A stretch of 64,000 nucleotides of DNA, taken from contig PBOA01000002.1 of assembly GCA_002723415.1 (NCBI GenBank), positions 13,600-77,599 on the forward strand. The letters run 5' to 3'. Of the stretch, positions 52,287 to 61,759 are shown in pieces. Under the pieces are notes generated by a model. The model was not told the origin of the DNA. It did no database searches and worked only from the letters and a program-made list of their open reading frames with translations. The stretch's first letter is position 1, and each line of letters starts with the position of its first letter. Made by a program: the position numbers and the translations under genes. The stretch is from Chloroflexota bacterium (GTDB taxonomy: Bacteria > Chloroflexota > Dehalococcoidia > Lucifugimonadales > GCA-002723415).

Positions 52287-53084
52287 ATGTTAATTGACCC
52301 ACATGTACATTTAGAAACATTTTCAACTGATGAAATAGAAGAAATTATGAATCGTGCAAATAATGCAGGGATTGCAGGAGTTATATCAGCAGGAGTAGAT
52401 TTAAAAACTTCTAAAAAATCAATAAAATTATCCAAAAAATTTACAAATATATTCTCTGGGGTAGGGATACACCCTATGAATATACCTAAAGATCTTAACG
52501 AGGAAATATTTTTAGAAATCCATAATTTAGCTTTAAATTCTGAAAAAGTATTGGTTATAAGTGAAATAGGATTAGATTTTACTGGCGATATATCTAATCG
52601 AAAAAATCAATTTGATGTATTTAGGCAACAAATTAGAATTGCCTTAGAATTAAAACTCCCTATAGTTTTTCATAGTAGAGAATCTCATCAAGAAGTATTA
52701 AGAATATTAAGAGAAGAAAAAGCCTATGAAGTTGGTGGAATTATGCACTATTTTCAAGGCGATGAAAATATTGCAAATCAAGCTATAAATCTAGGATTTT
52801 ATTTATCATTTGCTAAACCATTATTAAGATATCCTCATTTACAAAAAATAATATCTAATTTAAATTTAAATAAAATTATTGTAGAAACTGATACATATCC
52901 CCAAAGGTTTAAAACAAATAGAAATAAATGGACCGAGCCAAAAGATTTAGTTTTAATTATTTCAAAAATATCCGAAATAAAAAAAATGCCTTTTAATGAA
53001 ATTGAAGCTAATATACATAATAATTTAAAAAGCTTATTAAAAAACAAATGGCATATTATTGACAAATATTTAATAGATAATTAA
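52287..53084 (+). CDS. TatD-family metal-dependent hydrolase
   Basis: The protein (265 aa) has the TatD metal site: DPHVH near the start, SEIGLDF, IVFHSRE, GIMHYFQG and VETDTYPQ. TatD proteins are DNases/nucleases or quality-control hydrolases. It lies 28 bases after the second sufU and ends in a TTAA shared with the next gene on the opposite strand. Exact substrate is not known. Confidence 0.92.
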   Translation: MLIDPHVHLETFSTDEIEEIMNRANNAGIAGVISAGVDLKTSKKSIKLSKKFTNIFSGVGIHPMNIPKDLNEEIFLEIHNLALNSEKVLVISEIGLDFTGDISNRKNQFDVFRQQIRIALELKLPIVFHSRESHQEVLRILREEKAYEVGGIMHYFQGDENIANQAINLGFYLSFAKPLLRYPHLQKIISNLNLNKIIVETDTYPQRFKTNRNKWTEPKDLVLIISKISEIKKMPFNEIEANIHNNLKSLLKNKWHIIDKYLIDN

Positions 53085-53575
53085 TAAAATTTTCCAAAAA
53101 TTATTTGGGTAGAAATCCAACCAAAGACAACTAAGCCAAATGATTTTTTTAAACTAATCTCAGAAAAATTTTTAAAAACAAATACTGAAATAATTAAAGT
53201 CCATGTGCGAGAAATAATCCATATAAAGTTATCATTAATAATATTAAATCCTATTAACAACATTAATATTCCTGGCCAATAACTAAACGCTAAATTTCTT
53301 AGTACTAACCTATAGTTCAAATTAATATTTAATATCCTATTAGCTATATACCATATTGTAACAGCCCAAAATCCCCAACCTAAAATAGATAAGGATATAA
53401 TCATATAAAAGATGTCAAACTGACTAACATCTTTTATATATAATCCAATACACCATGATATAGATGACACTAGGATTAATAAAACAGATCTAAACAAGCT
53501 ATAATTCAACTCATTCTGATTTGAATTAATTACCCTATAATCTCCATATATAGTCTTAATAATCTTATTTAACAT
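53081..53575 (-). CDS. Multi-span membrane protein, possibly Yip1-like
   Basis: The protein (164 aa) has about four to five hydrophobic segments from residue 28 to the end, separated by short loops with Asn/Asp. The size and the repeated aromatic-rich helices look like the Yip1-like proteins seen in Chloroflexota, but no sequence motif proves it. It stands alone between convergent tatD and a divergent peptidase gene. No function can be assigned. Confidence 0.6.
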   Translation of the reverse strand: MLNKIIKTIYGDYRVINSNQNELNYSLFRSVLLILVSSISWCIGLYIKDVSQFDIFYMIISLSILGWGFWAVTIWYIANRILNINLNYRLVLRNLAFSYWPGILMLLIGFNIINDNFIWIISRTWTLIISVFVFKNFSEISLKKSFGLVVFGWISTQIIFGKFY

Positions 53576-53607
53576 TTTTATTACCTGATTATTTATTTAT
53601 ATAAAAG

Positions 53608-53613
53608 TATAAT
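53608..53613 (+). promoter_or_regulatory. -10 box for a probably leaderless S26 peptidase mRNA
   Basis: A perfect TATAAT ends 6 bases before the ATG at 53620, so the transcript would start at or within a base of the start codon. There is no ribosome binding site upstream of ATG. I see no good -35. Confidence 0.5.
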
Positions 53614-53619
53614 ATTAAT

Positions 53620-54021
53620 ATGAATATATATAATGTTAAAGGTAATAGTATGTCTCCAGCACTAAAAGAGGGAGATTTATTATTTGTAAAAAAATCCACG
53701 TCAAAAAATTTCAAACTCAAAGCCAATGATATTATTATTTTAAACAACCCTGACAATCCAAATAGCTATATTATTAAACGTTTAATTGGACTACCAAATG
53801 AAAAAATTGAAGATATCAATAAAAGAAATTATAGCTTAGTCATAAAAACAGATAATAATATATCTGATTATCAATTATCTATAAATGAATATTTCGTTAT
53901 TGGAGATAATCATAACTATAGTACAGATAGTAGACATTTTGGACCAATTAAATATTCTGAAATAATCGGAAAAGTCATATTAAGAATCTGGCCTTTTTAT
54001 AGAATAAAGTATTGGTTTTAA
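53620..54021 (+). CDS. S26-family signal peptidase-like protease without membrane anchor
   Basis: The protein (133 aa) has the catalytic Ser10 in VKGNSMSPAL and Lys53 in YIIKRLIGLPNEK, and the conserved FVIGDNHNYSTDSRHFGP. It starts directly at the catalytic box with no N-terminal membrane helix, so it is the short form known from peptidases such as those for nickel superoxide dismutase maturation. No such dismutase gene is nearby. The C-terminal WPFYRIKYWF is aromatic and may touch the membrane. Its stop shares a TTAA with hemB. Confidence 0.85.
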   Translation: MNIYNVKGNSMSPALKEGDLLFVKKSTSKNFKLKANDIIILNNPDNPNSYIIKRLIGLPNEKIEDINKRNYSLVIKTDNNISDYQLSINEYFVIGDNHNYSTDSRHFGPIKYSEIIGKVILRIWPFYRIKYWF

Positions 54022-55001
54022 TCTAATTCATTATTGAACCAACTAGCTATATCTTTTGCATGATATGAAATTATCATATTTGCTCCTGCTCTTTTAATTG
54101 AAGTAATAATTTCATATACCATTTTTTTTTCATCAATCCATCCTTTAAGCGAAGCAGATTTAACCATTGAATATTCTCCACTAGTGTTAAAAGCTGCTAA
54201 AGGATAATCAAATTTTTGTTGAGCCAAACTAATAATATCTAAGTATGAAAGAGCAGGCTTAACCATTATTAAATCAGTACCTTGGTTGATATCTAATTCA
54301 ATTTCCCTAATAGCTTCCTTCGCATTTGCAGGGTTAATTTGATAGGAATTTCTATCCCCAAATTGTGGTGAAGAATCAACCGCAGACCGAAATGGACCAT
54401 AAAATGATGAAGAATATTTTGCAGAATACGACATAATTGGTATATCCTTGAAACCTGCTAGATCCAATGTGTCACGAATTGATAATACTTGCATATCCAT
54501 CATAGAAGAAGGGGCAATTATATCCGAACCTGCTTCTGCCTGAGAAACTGCAATTTTACCTAATATTTCTAATGAGGCATCATTATCGACGACATTATTA
54601 TGTACAATTCCACAATGACCATGTGTAGTATATTGGCACAAACATACATCAGTAATAATTACTATATCCGGTATGGTTTGTTTAATTACTCTAATTGACT
54701 CTTGTATTATACCTCCGTTATCATATGCTTCCATACCTACATCAGATTTACTTTCAGGAATCCCAAATAACATTACAGCTTTGATATTTAGTCTTGCAAT
54801 TTCATCTACCTCAGATATTAAGTTATCTAAAGAAATGTGGTAAATACCTGGCATAGAATCTATCTCTTGTCTTAGACCACGACCATGTGTAACAAATAAA
54901 GGGTATATCAAATCATCTAAAGTGAAGTTGGTTTCAGATAAAAGTAACCTTAAAAAATTTTTTTGTCTTAACCTTCTCATTCTCATTGTATTATTATTCA
55001 T
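54018..55001 (-). CDS. hemB: Porphobilinogen synthase (delta-aminolevulinate dehydratase)
   Basis: The protein (327 aa) joins two aminolevulinates to porphobilinogen. The zinc triad is Cys120, Cys122 and Cys130 in DVCLCQYTTHGHCG; the two catalytic lysines are Lys195 in SYSAKYSS and Lys248 in MVKPALSY. I start at ATG 55001, preceded by GAGAGG at 6 bases; the in-frame ATG at 55031 lies deeper in the upstream gene without such a site. It overlaps the cobA-hemD gene by 8 bases. Confidence 0.96.
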   Translation of the reverse strand: MNNNTMRMRRLRQKNFLRLLLSETNFTLDDLIYPLFVTHGRGLRQEIDSMPGIYHISLDNLISEVDEIARLNIKAVMLFGIPESKSDVGMEAYDNGGIIQESIRVIKQTIPDIVIITDVCLCQYTTHGHCGIVHNNVVDNDASLEILGKIAVSQAEAGSDIIAPSSMMDMQVLSIRDTLDLAGFKDIPIMSYSAKYSSSFYGPFRSAVDSSPQFGDRNSYQINPANAKEAIREIELDINQGTDLIMVKPALSYLDIISLAQQKFDYPLAAFNTSGEYSMVKSASLKGWIDEKKMVYEIITSIKRAGANMIISYHAKDIASWFNNELD

Positions 55002-56520
55002 GATATGCCTCTCTAATATAATAATTCTCAACAGCTTCTACTAATCCTTCAATTGTATAGTCTTCAGATATAATTTCAACTTTAAGGCCAATTTCTTGAG
55101 CTGTTTTTGCTGTAACGGAACCAATACATGCTATTTTAGATTTAGATAACAAATTTAAATCTCCTTGTAAAAATTTTATTAAATTTTCTACAGTAGAAGG
55201 ACTTGTAAATGTACAAACATCTAATCCATTATTGATTATTTCATATAAATCTAATTTATTACTATTTGGCAATACTGTATCATATATTTCCAAATTGGTT
55301 GGGAAAGCTCCTCTTGATATCAAAGCGTCATATAGATCCGATTTACTTTTTTTGCCTTTAGGTAATAAAATTTTTAAATCTTCAAAATCCACCCCTTTAA
55401 ATTCATCGATGAAATCACTTGAATTATTATTTTCCCCTACAATATCTGGCACAACTCCATAGGACTTTAAATATTCAGATGTTATATTACCTATGGCACC
55501 AATTTGAGCTGGATATATATGTCTAATATCTTTTCCTAAATCAAACATTCTATCAAAAAATATTTTTACTGCATTCTGGCTTGTAAACAATATCCAATCG
55601 AAATTTTTAGAATTATTTAAATTTTCCTCCAATATTTTATTATTCTTAATTGGTTTAATTTCGATTGTAGGAAATTCTATTGGGTTTGCACCTTTAGAAC
55701 TAAATAATCTTGCTAATGATGATGATTGTATATGTGCACGAGTTATAAGTACATTTTTACCAAAAAGAGGCTTATTATCATACCATTTAATTTGTTTTCT
55801 TAATTTAACGACTTCTCCAATAATTACTACAACAGGAGAAGATAATTTAGAACATTGTAATTTAGAAATTATATTCTTTAGGCTTCCTACAATAGTATTT
55901 TGATTAGGCATAGTCCCAAAACCAACTAAAGCTATTGGAGTATCTTTAGAAAGCCCTCTATTAATAAAAACATCAATTATATTATTTATATTTTTCAACC
56001 CCATTAATACAATTATAGTATCTCCAAACTTTAAGGTTTCATTAAACCCAATTAACTTCTCTTCTTCATTTAGAATCTCAGTTCCTGTTAAAACAGTAAA
56101 TGATGAAGAAATCCCTCTGTGTGTTAACGGAATGCCTGCATATGCTGAGACCCCATTAATAGACGAAATCCCAGGTATAATTTCAAACTCTATACCAAAG
56201 CTATTCAAATATAATGCTTCTTCAGACCCTCTTCCAAATATAAAAGGATCTCCACCTTTTAATCTAACTACATTTTTTCCTTCAAATGCTTTCTTAACCA
56301 TTAGTTGATTAATATCATTTTGAATTTGAGGATTATCTCCAGGAGTTTTTCCAACATTAATTATTTCAGCAGATGATTTAGCATTTTTCAATATGCTTAG
56401 ATCTATTAATCTATCATGTAGTACAACATCTGCAATATTTAAACATTTCAAACCTTTTACTGAAATTAATTCGGGGTCACCAGGCCCCGCACCTACTAAG
56501 AATATTTTTCCTATATTCAT
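54994..56520 (-). CDS. cobA-hemD: Fused uroporphyrinogen-III C-methyltransferase and synthase
   Basis: The protein (508 aa) has an N-terminal SUMT domain (1-240: FLVGAGPGDPELISVKGLKCL, VVLHDRL, RLKGGDPFIFGRG) and a C-terminal HemD domain (about 253-508: NVLITRAHIQSSSLARLF, DWILFTSQNAVKIFF). The HemD half closes the ring to uroporphyrinogen III for haem; the CobA half sends part to precorrin-2, the siroheme/cobalamin branch. The precorrin-2 oxidase is encoded just upstream. AGGT is near ATG. Confidence 0.94.
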   Translation of the reverse strand: MNIGKIFLVGAGPGDPELISVKGLKCLNIADVVLHDRLIDLSILKNAKSSAEIINVGKTPGDNPQIQNDINQLMVKKAFEGKNVVRLKGGDPFIFGRGSEEALYLNSFGIEFEIIPGISSINGVSAYAGIPLTHRGISSSFTVLTGTEILNEEEKLIGFNETLKFGDTIIVLMGLKNINNIIDVFINRGLSKDTPIALVGFGTMPNQNTIVGSLKNIISKLQCSKLSSPVVVIIGEVVKLRKQIKWYDNKPLFGKNVLITRAHIQSSSLARLFSSKGANPIEFPTIEIKPIKNNKILEENLNNSKNFDWILFTSQNAVKIFFDRMFDLGKDIRHIYPAQIGAIGNITSEYLKSYGVVPDIVGENNNSSDFIDEFKGVDFEDLKILLPKGKKSKSDLYDALISRGAFPTNLEIYDTVLPNSNKLDLYEIINNGLDVCTFTSPSTVENLIKFLQGDLNLLSKSKIACIGSVTAKTAQEIGLKVEIISEDYTIEGLVEAVENYYIREAYHE

Positions 56521-56531
56521 TTATACCTACT

Positions 56532-57446
56532 TTATATAAACCGAAAAGCACCGGACTTCAACAAATTATTGGCTGCCTCATAACCTATTTCTTCAGGATT
56601 TCCTCTATATCCTTTTACATTTGTTCGAAAGATTTTATTAATGCCTGAATCAGTACCCATTGCATATATATTTATATTTTCATTTTTTATAGAAGCATAT
56701 GCTGCTATAGGAGTTACGCAACCTCCTCCAATATAGTTAACAAATGCTCTTTCAGATCTAAGTAATTCATTAGTTTGTTGATGATTTATACTTTTTAACA
56801 TATTTAAAATACGAATATCATCTTTTCTACATTGAATAGCCAACGCACCTTGCCCCACATCTGGGATACAAATTTCTATAGCAATATATTCAGATATTAG
56901 ATGTTCTAACCCTAATCTAATCAACCCAGCTGCTGCTAGTATTACTCCATCATATTCTTCAGTAGTTATTTTTTGTATTCTTGTTTCAACATTACCTCTA
57001 ATAGGATGTATTTCAATATTAGAATAATTGCTTTCAAGCTGAATTTTACGTCTAGGGCTACTTGTACCTATAATAGATCCTAAAGGTAAGTCCTCTATAT
57101 TTTTATTACTACATGATGATATAAAAACATCTCGAGCATCTAATCTTTCAGTATAAGCAGCTATAATTAAATCCTCAGGTATATCTATAGTTAAATCTTT
57201 CGCACTATGTACAGCTATATCAATGTGACCTTTACTTAATTCAGATTGAATTTCATTTACAAACATACCTCTACCTAAAGACACCATAAGATCATTTTTA
57301 TATATATCTCCTTTAGTCTTAATTGGTTTGTATTGAAAATCACAACCTGGAAATTTAACTTTAAGTAAATTTAATACTTCATTAGTTTGCTTGATAGATA
57401 ATTGACTTTGCCTTGCACCAACTGTCACTAATGAAGTATTTACCAT
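56532..57446 (-). CDS. hemC: Porphobilinogen deaminase (hydroxymethylbilane synthase)
   Basis: The protein (304 aa) polymerises four porphobilinogens. The cofactor-bearing Cys243 is in GGGCVTPIAAY, the catalytic Asp84 in HSAKDL, and GTSSPRRKIQL is intact. It is followed 11 bases later by the cobA-hemD gene, so the two are co-transcribed. Confidence 0.96.
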   Translation of the reverse strand: MVNTSLVTVGARQSQLSIKQTNEVLNLLKVKFPGCDFQYKPIKTKGDIYKNDLMVSLGRGMFVNEIQSELSKGHIDIAVHSAKDLTIDIPEDLIIAAYTERLDARDVFISSCSNKNIEDLPLGSIIGTSSPRRKIQLESNYSNIEIHPIRGNVETRIQKITTEEYDGVILAAAGLIRLGLEHLISEYIAIEICIPDVGQGALAIQCRKDDIRILNMLKSINHQQTNELLRSERAFVNYIGGGCVTPIAAYASIKNENINIYAMGTDSGINKIFRTNVKGYRGNPEEIGYEAANNLLKSGAFRFI

Positions 57447-57515
57447 TTATATTAATTCCTCTCTATATGATATTCTAGAAATAACAATAGTAATTCTCTA
57501 ATAAAACGAATCAAA

Positions 57516-58151
57516 TTATTTGTTTTCAATTAATCCTAACAACAATCTGTTTTTTGCTTCAGAAATCTCCCCATTTTGAACTAAATCTAACAATTTCTCA
57601 TCTATACATTCTTGCCATCTTTCAGCACTTACATAAATATTTTTACTTCTAACTTCATTACGTACTTCAGATAAAATCAGGGTCAAATCTCCATATTCTA
57701 ATAATCTACATTCACATCCTTTTTCAAGTGTCTCTCTAAATTTCCTAGCTAAAGCAGGACTAGCGCCTCCAGTTGACGTAGCTACGGTCACCCCTCCTCT
57801 TTTAGCAACTGATGGGGCAATAAAAGTACATAAATGAGTAACATCTACAATGTTTAATAACACATTCCTCTTTTCGGCTTCTTTAAACACCTCCTCATTT
57901 GCTATTTCATCACCAGTAGCAGATATTGCTATAAAAACATCTTCCAAATCCCCATAAATATATTTTCTTTTAATCCATGTAATTTCTTTTTTATTTAAAA
58001 CATCTTTTATTTCTTGAGTAATATCTGGGCTGATTATTTTTATCTTAGCCCCTAAGCTAAGCAATTTAAATACTTTTTCTTCAGCAAATTTCCCTCCACC
58101 TATCACCAAACATATTCTATTTTTCACATTAATAAAAGCTGGATAATACAT
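57516..58151 (-). CDS. Precorrin-2 dehydrogenase / sirohydrochlorin ferrochelatase (Met8/CysG N-terminal type)
   Basis: The protein (211 aa) has an NAD-binding VIGGGKFAEEKVFKLLSLGA and the family end FIAPSVAKRGGVTVATSTGGASPALARKFRE. Enzymes of this type oxidise precorrin-2 to sirohydrochlorin, and many insert iron to form siroheme. It is first in the tetrapyrrole operon. In many bacteria hemA follows this gene, but here hemC follows it instead. Confidence 0.93.
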   Translation of the reverse strand: MYYPAFINVKNRICLVIGGGKFAEEKVFKLLSLGAKIKIISPDITQEIKDVLNKKEITWIKRKYIYGDLEDVFIAISATGDEIANEEVFKEAEKRNVLLNIVDVTHLCTFIAPSVAKRGGVTVATSTGGASPALARKFRETLEKGCECRLLEYGDLTLILSEVRNEVRSKNIYVSAERWQECIDEKLLDLVQNGEISEAKNRLLLGLIENK

Positions 58152-58232
58152 AAATTGTCCTAATAATTAAATTCAAATTTTAATTTTATTCCTGAAGTAC
58201 ATTTAATAAATTTCACTATTAATAAAATATAC

Positions 58233-58238
58233 TATAAT
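58233..58238 (+). promoter_or_regulatory. -10 box upstream of pcm
   Basis: TATAAT at 58233-58238 would start a transcript near 58245, 23 bases before the ATG at 58268. There is no convincing -35. The stretch is very AT-rich, so chance matches are common. Confidence 0.35.
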
Positions 58239-58267
58239 ATACATTTAATTATATCAAAATATAAATT

Positions 58268-58900
58268 ATGAAATCCGAACTACAAAAGTCAAAAACCTCA
58301 CTAATAAATAAACTAAAATCTCAATCTAATAATAATAAGATAATTAAAGCTTTTGAAAAAATCCCTAGAGAGTTATTTATTCCTGACGAATATCAACATC
58401 TTGCATACGAAGATACTGCTTTACCTATCGAATATAATCAAACTATCTCACAACCCTCAATCATAGCCAAAATGATCAATGAATTAGATTTAAGCATTAA
58501 TGATAACGTTTTAGAAATTGGAACTGGCAGCGGATATCTTTTTGCAATATTATCTGAATTAGTAAATAATTTAACTAGTACTGAAATCATAGAACCTCTT
58601 ATAAAAAAAACAAAAATTAGACTAAATAGTTTAGGGTATAATACAAATAATATTCACTTGACAAATAAAGCACTTGGTTGTTTAAAAAACAGCCCTTTTG
58701 ATAGAATTATTGTGTCAGCTGCAGCGAAAAAAATACCTGATCAACTATTAAAACAATTATCCAATAATGGAAATCTAATAATTCCAATAGGTTCTGAACA
58801 AAAACAAGAATTACTTAAAATCACAAAAACTTTAAAAGGTCTTGTTACAGAATCATTAGATTCTTGTAAATTTGTACCCTTAATTTTTAATAAACTATAA
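58268..58900 (+). CDS. pcm: Protein-L-isoaspartate O-methyltransferase
   Basis: The protein (210 aa) is an AdoMet-dependent repair enzyme that methylates isoaspartyl residues. YNQTISQPSIIAKMIN, NVLEIGTGSGYLFAIL and DRIIVSAAAKKIP match family motifs. It stands between the divergent tetrapyrrole operon and gatB on its own strand. No ribosome binding site is evident. Confidence 0.94.
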   Translation: MKSELQKSKTSLINKLKSQSNNNKIIKAFEKIPRELFIPDEYQHLAYEDTALPIEYNQTISQPSIIAKMINELDLSINDNVLEIGTGSGYLFAILSELVNNLTSTEIIEPLIKKTKIRLNSLGYNTNNIHLTNKALGCLKNSPFDRIIVSAAAKKIPDQLLKQLSNNGNLIIPIGSEQKQELLKITKTLKGLVTESLDSCKFVPLIFNKL

Positions 58901-59000
58901 TTAAAAACCAATTTTTAAAACATTAATCATCATAAACTAGGGTATAAATTTAGAATTTTCTTGCATATACTAAATTAATTAAAATCTAAAAAAGGGTATT

Positions 59001-60455
59001 ATGACTTATCAAACTGTAATAGGATTAGAAGTCCATGTACAATTATTAACTAAATCTAAAATGTTTTGTGATTGTAGTTCAAAATACCAAAATGAACCTA
59101 CTAATTCAATAATATGCCCTATATGCTTGGGACTACCTGGTTCATTACCTAATATAAATCAAATGGCAATTAATTTAGGAATAAAAACTAGTTTAGCTTT
59201 AAATTGTGAAATATCTTCATATACAAAATTTGATCGTAAAAACTACTCCTATCCTGATTTAATGAAGGGCTATCAAATTTCACAATTTGACTTGCCTTTA
59301 GCTACAAATGGTTTTGTAAAAATTATGAATGATAATAATGATCAATCAATTAGAATAAATAGGTTACATTTAGAAGAAGATGTTGCTAAATTAATACATA
59401 TCAATGAAAAAAATAATTCTTATAGCTTAATAGATATTAACCGTTCTGGAGTACCACTAATGGAGATAGTTACAGAACCAGATATAAAGAGTCCGGAAGA
59501 AGCAAGAGAATACTTAATCAAATTAAGATCAATCATAAAATATTTAGATGTTGGGACAGGTAATATGGAAGAAGGAAGTTTTAGGTGTGATGCAAACATA
59601 AGCCTAAAAAAAATAAATGAAAAAAAACTTGGCACAAAAGTTGAAATAAAAAACTTAAATAGCTTAAAATCCGTATATCGAGCACTAAAATATGAAATTA
59701 AAAGACAAACTACACTACTGAATTCAGAGAAGAAAATAATACAAGAAACTAGAGGATGGTCTGAAATTAATAATGAAACTGTAGCTCAAAGAACTAAAGA
59801 ATATGCAGCTGATTATAGATATTTTCCTGAACCCGATCTACCCTTAATCAAAATAGAAAAAAAATTTATTGAAGATATAAAAAATACACTTCCTGAACTA
59901 CCAGAAGAAAAGTCAAAACGATTTCAAAAACAATACCAATTAAACAAATACAACTCAGACCTTTTAACTATAAATAAACAAACTGCAGAATTTTATGAAT
60001 CTACTGTAAAAAATACTCAGCCAACATTTGCAAAATCTGTTAGTAACTGGATGTTAGGAGAATTAAATAAATTACTAAAAAAGTATGACAAAAACATTGA
60101 TCAACAAAAAATCATACCGAAAAATTTTAAGGGCTTACTTAAATTAATAGAATCAGGAAAACTTAATAATGCTTCAGCAAAAATAGTTTTTGAAGATATG
60201 TTTTTGAACGGAGGAGATCCAAAAGAAATTTCCCTGAAAAAAAATCTAATCCAATCAGTTCAAGATAATGATTTGGAACCTATAATTGAAAAAATAATAT
60301 CTGACAATCCTAAAGCAATAAAAGATTTCATATCAGGTAACGAAAATGTCCTTAAGTTTTTAGTAGGACAAGTAATGAAAGAAACTAAAGGAAAAGCTAA
60401 CCCTAAAAATATTGAAAATTTATTAAGTGCTCAACTAAGCAAATTAAATAAATAA
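59001..60455 (+). CDS. gatB: Aspartyl/glutamyl-tRNA amidotransferase subunit B
   Basis: The protein (484 aa) is the kinase/tRNA-binding subunit of GatCAB. GLEVHVQLLTKSKMFCDCS, the zinc Cys in CPICLGLPGSLP, and the C-terminal YqeY-like tail from about 330 are visible. AAAGGG lies 6 bases before ATG. gatA and gatC are not adjacent. The stop overlaps yvcK as TAATG. Confidence 0.96.
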   Translation: MTYQTVIGLEVHVQLLTKSKMFCDCSSKYQNEPTNSIICPICLGLPGSLPNINQMAINLGIKTSLALNCEISSYTKFDRKNYSYPDLMKGYQISQFDLPLATNGFVKIMNDNNDQSIRINRLHLEEDVAKLIHINEKNNSYSLIDINRSGVPLMEIVTEPDIKSPEEAREYLIKLRSIIKYLDVGTGNMEEGSFRCDANISLKKINEKKLGTKVEIKNLNSLKSVYRALKYEIKRQTTLLNSEKKIIQETRGWSEINNETVAQRTKEYAADYRYFPEPDLPLIKIEKKFIEDIKNTLPELPEEKSKRFQKQYQLNKYNSDLLTINKQTAEFYESTVKNTQPTFAKSVSNWMLGELNKLLKKYDKNIDQQKIIPKNFKGLLKLIESGKLNNASAKIVFEDMFLNGGDPKEISLKKNLIQSVQDNDLEPIIEKIISDNPKAIKDFISGNENVLKFLVGQVMKETKGKANPKNIENLLSAQLSKLNK

Positions 60456-61723
60456 TGAACAAAAAAAACAATTCTCCAAATTTCCAATTTCTAAAAGAAA
60501 TATCTAAATTTTTATATCCTGGAATAGGATTAAAAAGATGGATAATAAGTGGGTCTATTGGAATAGGACTATTATCTATTGGATTAGCATACTCAATAAG
60601 AAAAATAATCTGGTTTTCATTCTCAAACCTACTACCAGGACAAACAGAATCAATAATATTAATACTTATTGGAATCATCATGATCCTTGGTTCTATTTAT
60701 GGAATATACAAATCAATTCGCCCTTTTATGTTTCAAGTAAAATCTTTTGAAAAATTAGCTAATACAATTTATAAAGAAAAGAATAAAGAAAAAGGCCCAA
60801 AAATTGTTGCAATAGGAGGAGGAACTGGGCTTTCAGTATTACTTAGAGGTCTGAAAAATTACTCAAACAATATATCAGCGATTATTACGGTTAGTGATGA
60901 TGGTGGTAGTTCTGGTAGGTTAAGGAGGGAATTAGGAGTGATTCCTCCAGGAGATTTTAGAAATTGTCTAGTTGCCTTATCTGATACCGAACCTTTATTA
61001 GCTGAATTATTCCAATATAGATTTAACCAAGGTAATGGTTTGAAAGGCCATAGTTTTGGGAACCTTTTTATTGCTGCAATGAATGACCTAACTAGAAGCT
61101 TTCCTGAAGCTTTAATGCAATCTAGTAAAATATTAGCAGTCAAGGGAGAAATAATACCTGCGACACTCCAAAATGTAAAATTAATTGCAAAGCTAGAAGA
61201 TGGAAGCGAAATTCTGGGAGAATCTTTCATTGGAAAGACAAAATCTAAAATAACCCATTTGTCAATTCATCCAGAAAATACTAAAGCATACCCCCCGGCT
61301 TTAGATAAAATTAAAGAATCTGATATTATTATTATAGGTCCTGGGAGCTTATATACGAGTATAATTCCTAATCTTTCGATAAACGATATAACAAAAGCTA
61401 TTAATGAATCAAAAGCTTGTAAAATTTATGTTTGTAACATAGCAACACAAATAGGCGAAACAAAAGGTTACTCAATGGAAGACCATATTCAATCTCTTCA
61501 AAAACATACAATACCTGACATAGTTGATTATGTGTTAGCAAATAACAATCTTAGGAGATTAGATGAAAGGTTTTTTGGAGAACCTGTAATTAACAAAAAC
61601 AAAAAACTTAATAATGTACAAATAATTGAATCTGATATTGGAGATGAAAATCATCCCATAAGACATGATTCACATAAACTTACTGAAAATATAATAAAAT
61701 TATATGAAAAACATCATATATGA
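60455..61723 (+). CDS. yvcK: YvcK/CofD-family protein with N-terminal membrane segments
   Basis: The protein (422 aa) has two N-terminal membrane helices (about 26-50 and 66-88) and a GAF-type core with IVAIGGGTGLSVLLRGL, VSDDGGSSGRLRRELGVIPPGD and GHSFGNLFIAAM. YvcK binds UDP-sugars and affects carbon metabolism and cell shape in other bacteria. The membrane-anchored form is found in several phyla. It is translated by TAATG coupling with gatB. Confidence 0.92.
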   Translation: MNKKNNSPNFQFLKEISKFLYPGIGLKRWIISGSIGIGLLSIGLAYSIRKIIWFSFSNLLPGQTESIILILIGIIMILGSIYGIYKSIRPFMFQVKSFEKLANTIYKEKNKEKGPKIVAIGGGTGLSVLLRGLKNYSNNISAIITVSDDGGSSGRLRRELGVIPPGDFRNCLVALSDTEPLLAELFQYRFNQGNGLKGHSFGNLFIAAMNDLTRSFPEALMQSSKILAVKGEIIPATLQNVKLIAKLEDGSEILGESFIGKTKSKITHLSIHPENTKAYPPALDKIKESDIIIIGPGSLYTSIIPNLSINDITKAINESKACKIYVCNIATQIGETKGYSMEDHIQSLQKHTIPDIVDYVLANNNLRRLDERFFGEPVINKNKKLNNVQIIESDIGDENHPIRHDSHKLTENIIKLYEKHHI

Positions 61724-61759
61724 AATTTCATGATATAATTTATATTAGATAGGAAAAAA

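Noticed and set aside
55002..55031. Upstream ATG at 55031 for hemB
   Set aside because: ATG 55001 has GAGAGG at 6 bases and gives the usual protein start.
60859..61230. Minus-strand 123-residue frame antisense to yvcK
   Set aside because: Shadow of conserved YvcK motifs.
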